From JBEKZQ01 sp049509675 (GTDB lineage Bacteria > Planctomycetota > Planctomycetia > Pirellulales > Thermoguttaceae), in assembly GCA_049509675.1 (NCBI GenBank), contig JBEKZQ010000380.1, forward strand, positions 1 to 6,210: a DNA stretch of 6,210 nucleotides. The letters run 5' to 3'. Position numbers and translations under genes: made by a program. Positions 5,578-6,210 of the stretch are shown piece after piece (within the stretch, counting starts at the first letter, position 1; each line of letters opens with the position of its first letter). Below the pieces are notes generated by a model that searched no databases, was not told where the DNA came from, and saw nothing but the letters and a program-made list of their open reading frames with translations.

Positions 5578-6210
5578 TTACGCGCCCCATCGCAAAGCGA
5601 TCTCGAGGGCCGCGCCTTCCGCGACCACGGCCTCTTGTGCCAGTGCGAGCCGCACCTCGGCGCCCGTTTGTGCCAGCGCAGCGGCGACCGGTTGACCGGC
5701 GATCTTCACCGTCGCCGTGGCCGTCGCGTCGCCGGGCAGGGCAAACACAAGCTCCTTGACGCGCAGCCGGCCATGACGGAGTTCGATCCGCTCCGTCTGT
5801 TCTTTGTCTTTGCGTTGCTGGATGAACAGGCCCCAGCCCTCCGGCGCGGTGAAGAATGATCGATGGTCCTCCGGCTGCCAATGCGGTTTGAATCCCAGCA
5901 GGCCCTTGGGACCTTCGAGCACGAGTCCTTGGCTGGCGATCAACAGCGACCAGGAGCTCATCGCCCGGGCGTAGAATTTGCCGCATTCCAGCTCGTTGAA
6001 GGGGTTGCCGCCGGGGCCCGAGTCCAGGCCGTCGCGGCGCCGGCCGTCGTAGCGGCTGCGCGCCATGCGGACGACGGTGCGAGCCTGCTGGACGAGCCCT
6101 TCGTAGAGCATTGCGCCGGCCGCGGCGTACTCGATGCCGGTCCACACTTCGTCGGCATAGAGAATGAACTCCTTGGGTCGGCCGCCGTGGGGCCATGTGC
6201 AGATGATCAA
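5578..6210 (-). CDS. C-terminal part of a GH116 (DUF608, GBA2-like) glycoside hydrolase, 5' end outside window
   Basis: The frame is open from the window edge to a TAA stop (5578-5580), giving the last 210 residues. The first visible codon is TTG, but the gene surely continues past the edge. GH116 enzymes are (alpha/alpha)6-barrel beta-glycosidases, including bacterial beta-glucosidases and human bile-acid glucosylceramidase GBA2. 'ADEVWTGIEYAAAGAMLYEGL' (19-39) corresponds to the 'SDEVWVGVVYGLAA.MI.EGL' segment of GBA2, and 'ECGKFYARAMSSWSLL' (75-90) to the closing helix before the barrel ends. Glu73 and Arg82 have the same 9-residue spacing as the glucose-contacting Glu and Arg I recall in the Thermoanaerobacterium GH116 structure. 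The nucleophile and acid/base lie upstream, outside the window. Residues from about 95 form a beta-rich tail 'GPKGLLGFKPHW', then a basic 'RKDKEQTERIELRHGR' and an Ala/Val-rich end. It converges on the GH20-like gene, 62 bases apart. Whether it is exported cannot be seen. Confidence 0.82.
   Translation of the reverse strand: MIICTWPHGGRPKEFILYADEVWTGIEYAAAGAMLYEGLVQQARTVVRMARSRYDGRRRDGLDSGPGGNPFNELECGKFYARAMSSWSLLIASQGLVLEGPKGLLGFKPHWQPEDHRSFFTAPEGWGLFIQQRKDKEQTERIELRHGRLRVKELVFALPGDATATATVKIAGQPVAAALAQTGAEVRLALAQEAVVAEGAALEIALRWGA

Overview
The window looks like chromosomal DNA from a planctomycete, probably of the Pirellulales type or a close relative. This rests on four things: high GC, secreted glycoside hydrolases that do not form a tight same-strand operon, a GH20-like conserved protein of a kind I associate with Planctomycetes and neighbouring phyla, and AT-richer heptamer repeats (AATCTSA) between genes. 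The assignment is inference from gene style, not from a marker gene.

Layout, left to right: (1) positions 1-204, plus strand, the C-terminal end of a protein resembling a tRNA_anti-like OB-fold domain. (2) 210-277, a tandem array of imperfect 7-base units filling the gap between two convergent genes and touching the stop codon of the second. (3) 276-3608, minus strand, a complete secreted LacZ-type GH2 beta-galactosidase of about 1110 residues with both catalytic glutamates. Its linker before the last domain contains a 71-base palindromic element (1192-1262) read in frame. (4) 3609-3775, a divergent 167-base intergenic region with one promoter-like pair facing each way and a Shine-Dalgarno site for each gene. 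(5) 3776-5515, plus strand, a complete secreted GH20-like TIM-barrel protein of 579 residues. It is of no known function, has an Asp-Glu pair at the expected catalytic place, and seems to carry a beta-sandwich module inserted in the barrel. (6) 5516-5577, a short convergent gap with nested inverted repeats, possibly a shared terminator. (7) 5578-6210, minus strand, the C-terminal part of a GH116 (DUF608, GBA2-like) glycoside hydrolase cut by the window edge.

Taken together this is a small glycan-degradation neighbourhood. Two exported enzymes, a beta-galactosidase and a GH20-like enzyme, are transcribed divergently from one control region, and a GH116 beta-glycosidase lies beside them facing inward. 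The substrate cannot be read from the sequence. The most interesting structural signal is the palindromic element embedded in the GH2 reading frame, which behaves like a small repeat that has colonised a coding gene. I saw no wholly new multi-gene system, RNA gene, CRISPR array, integrase or transposase.
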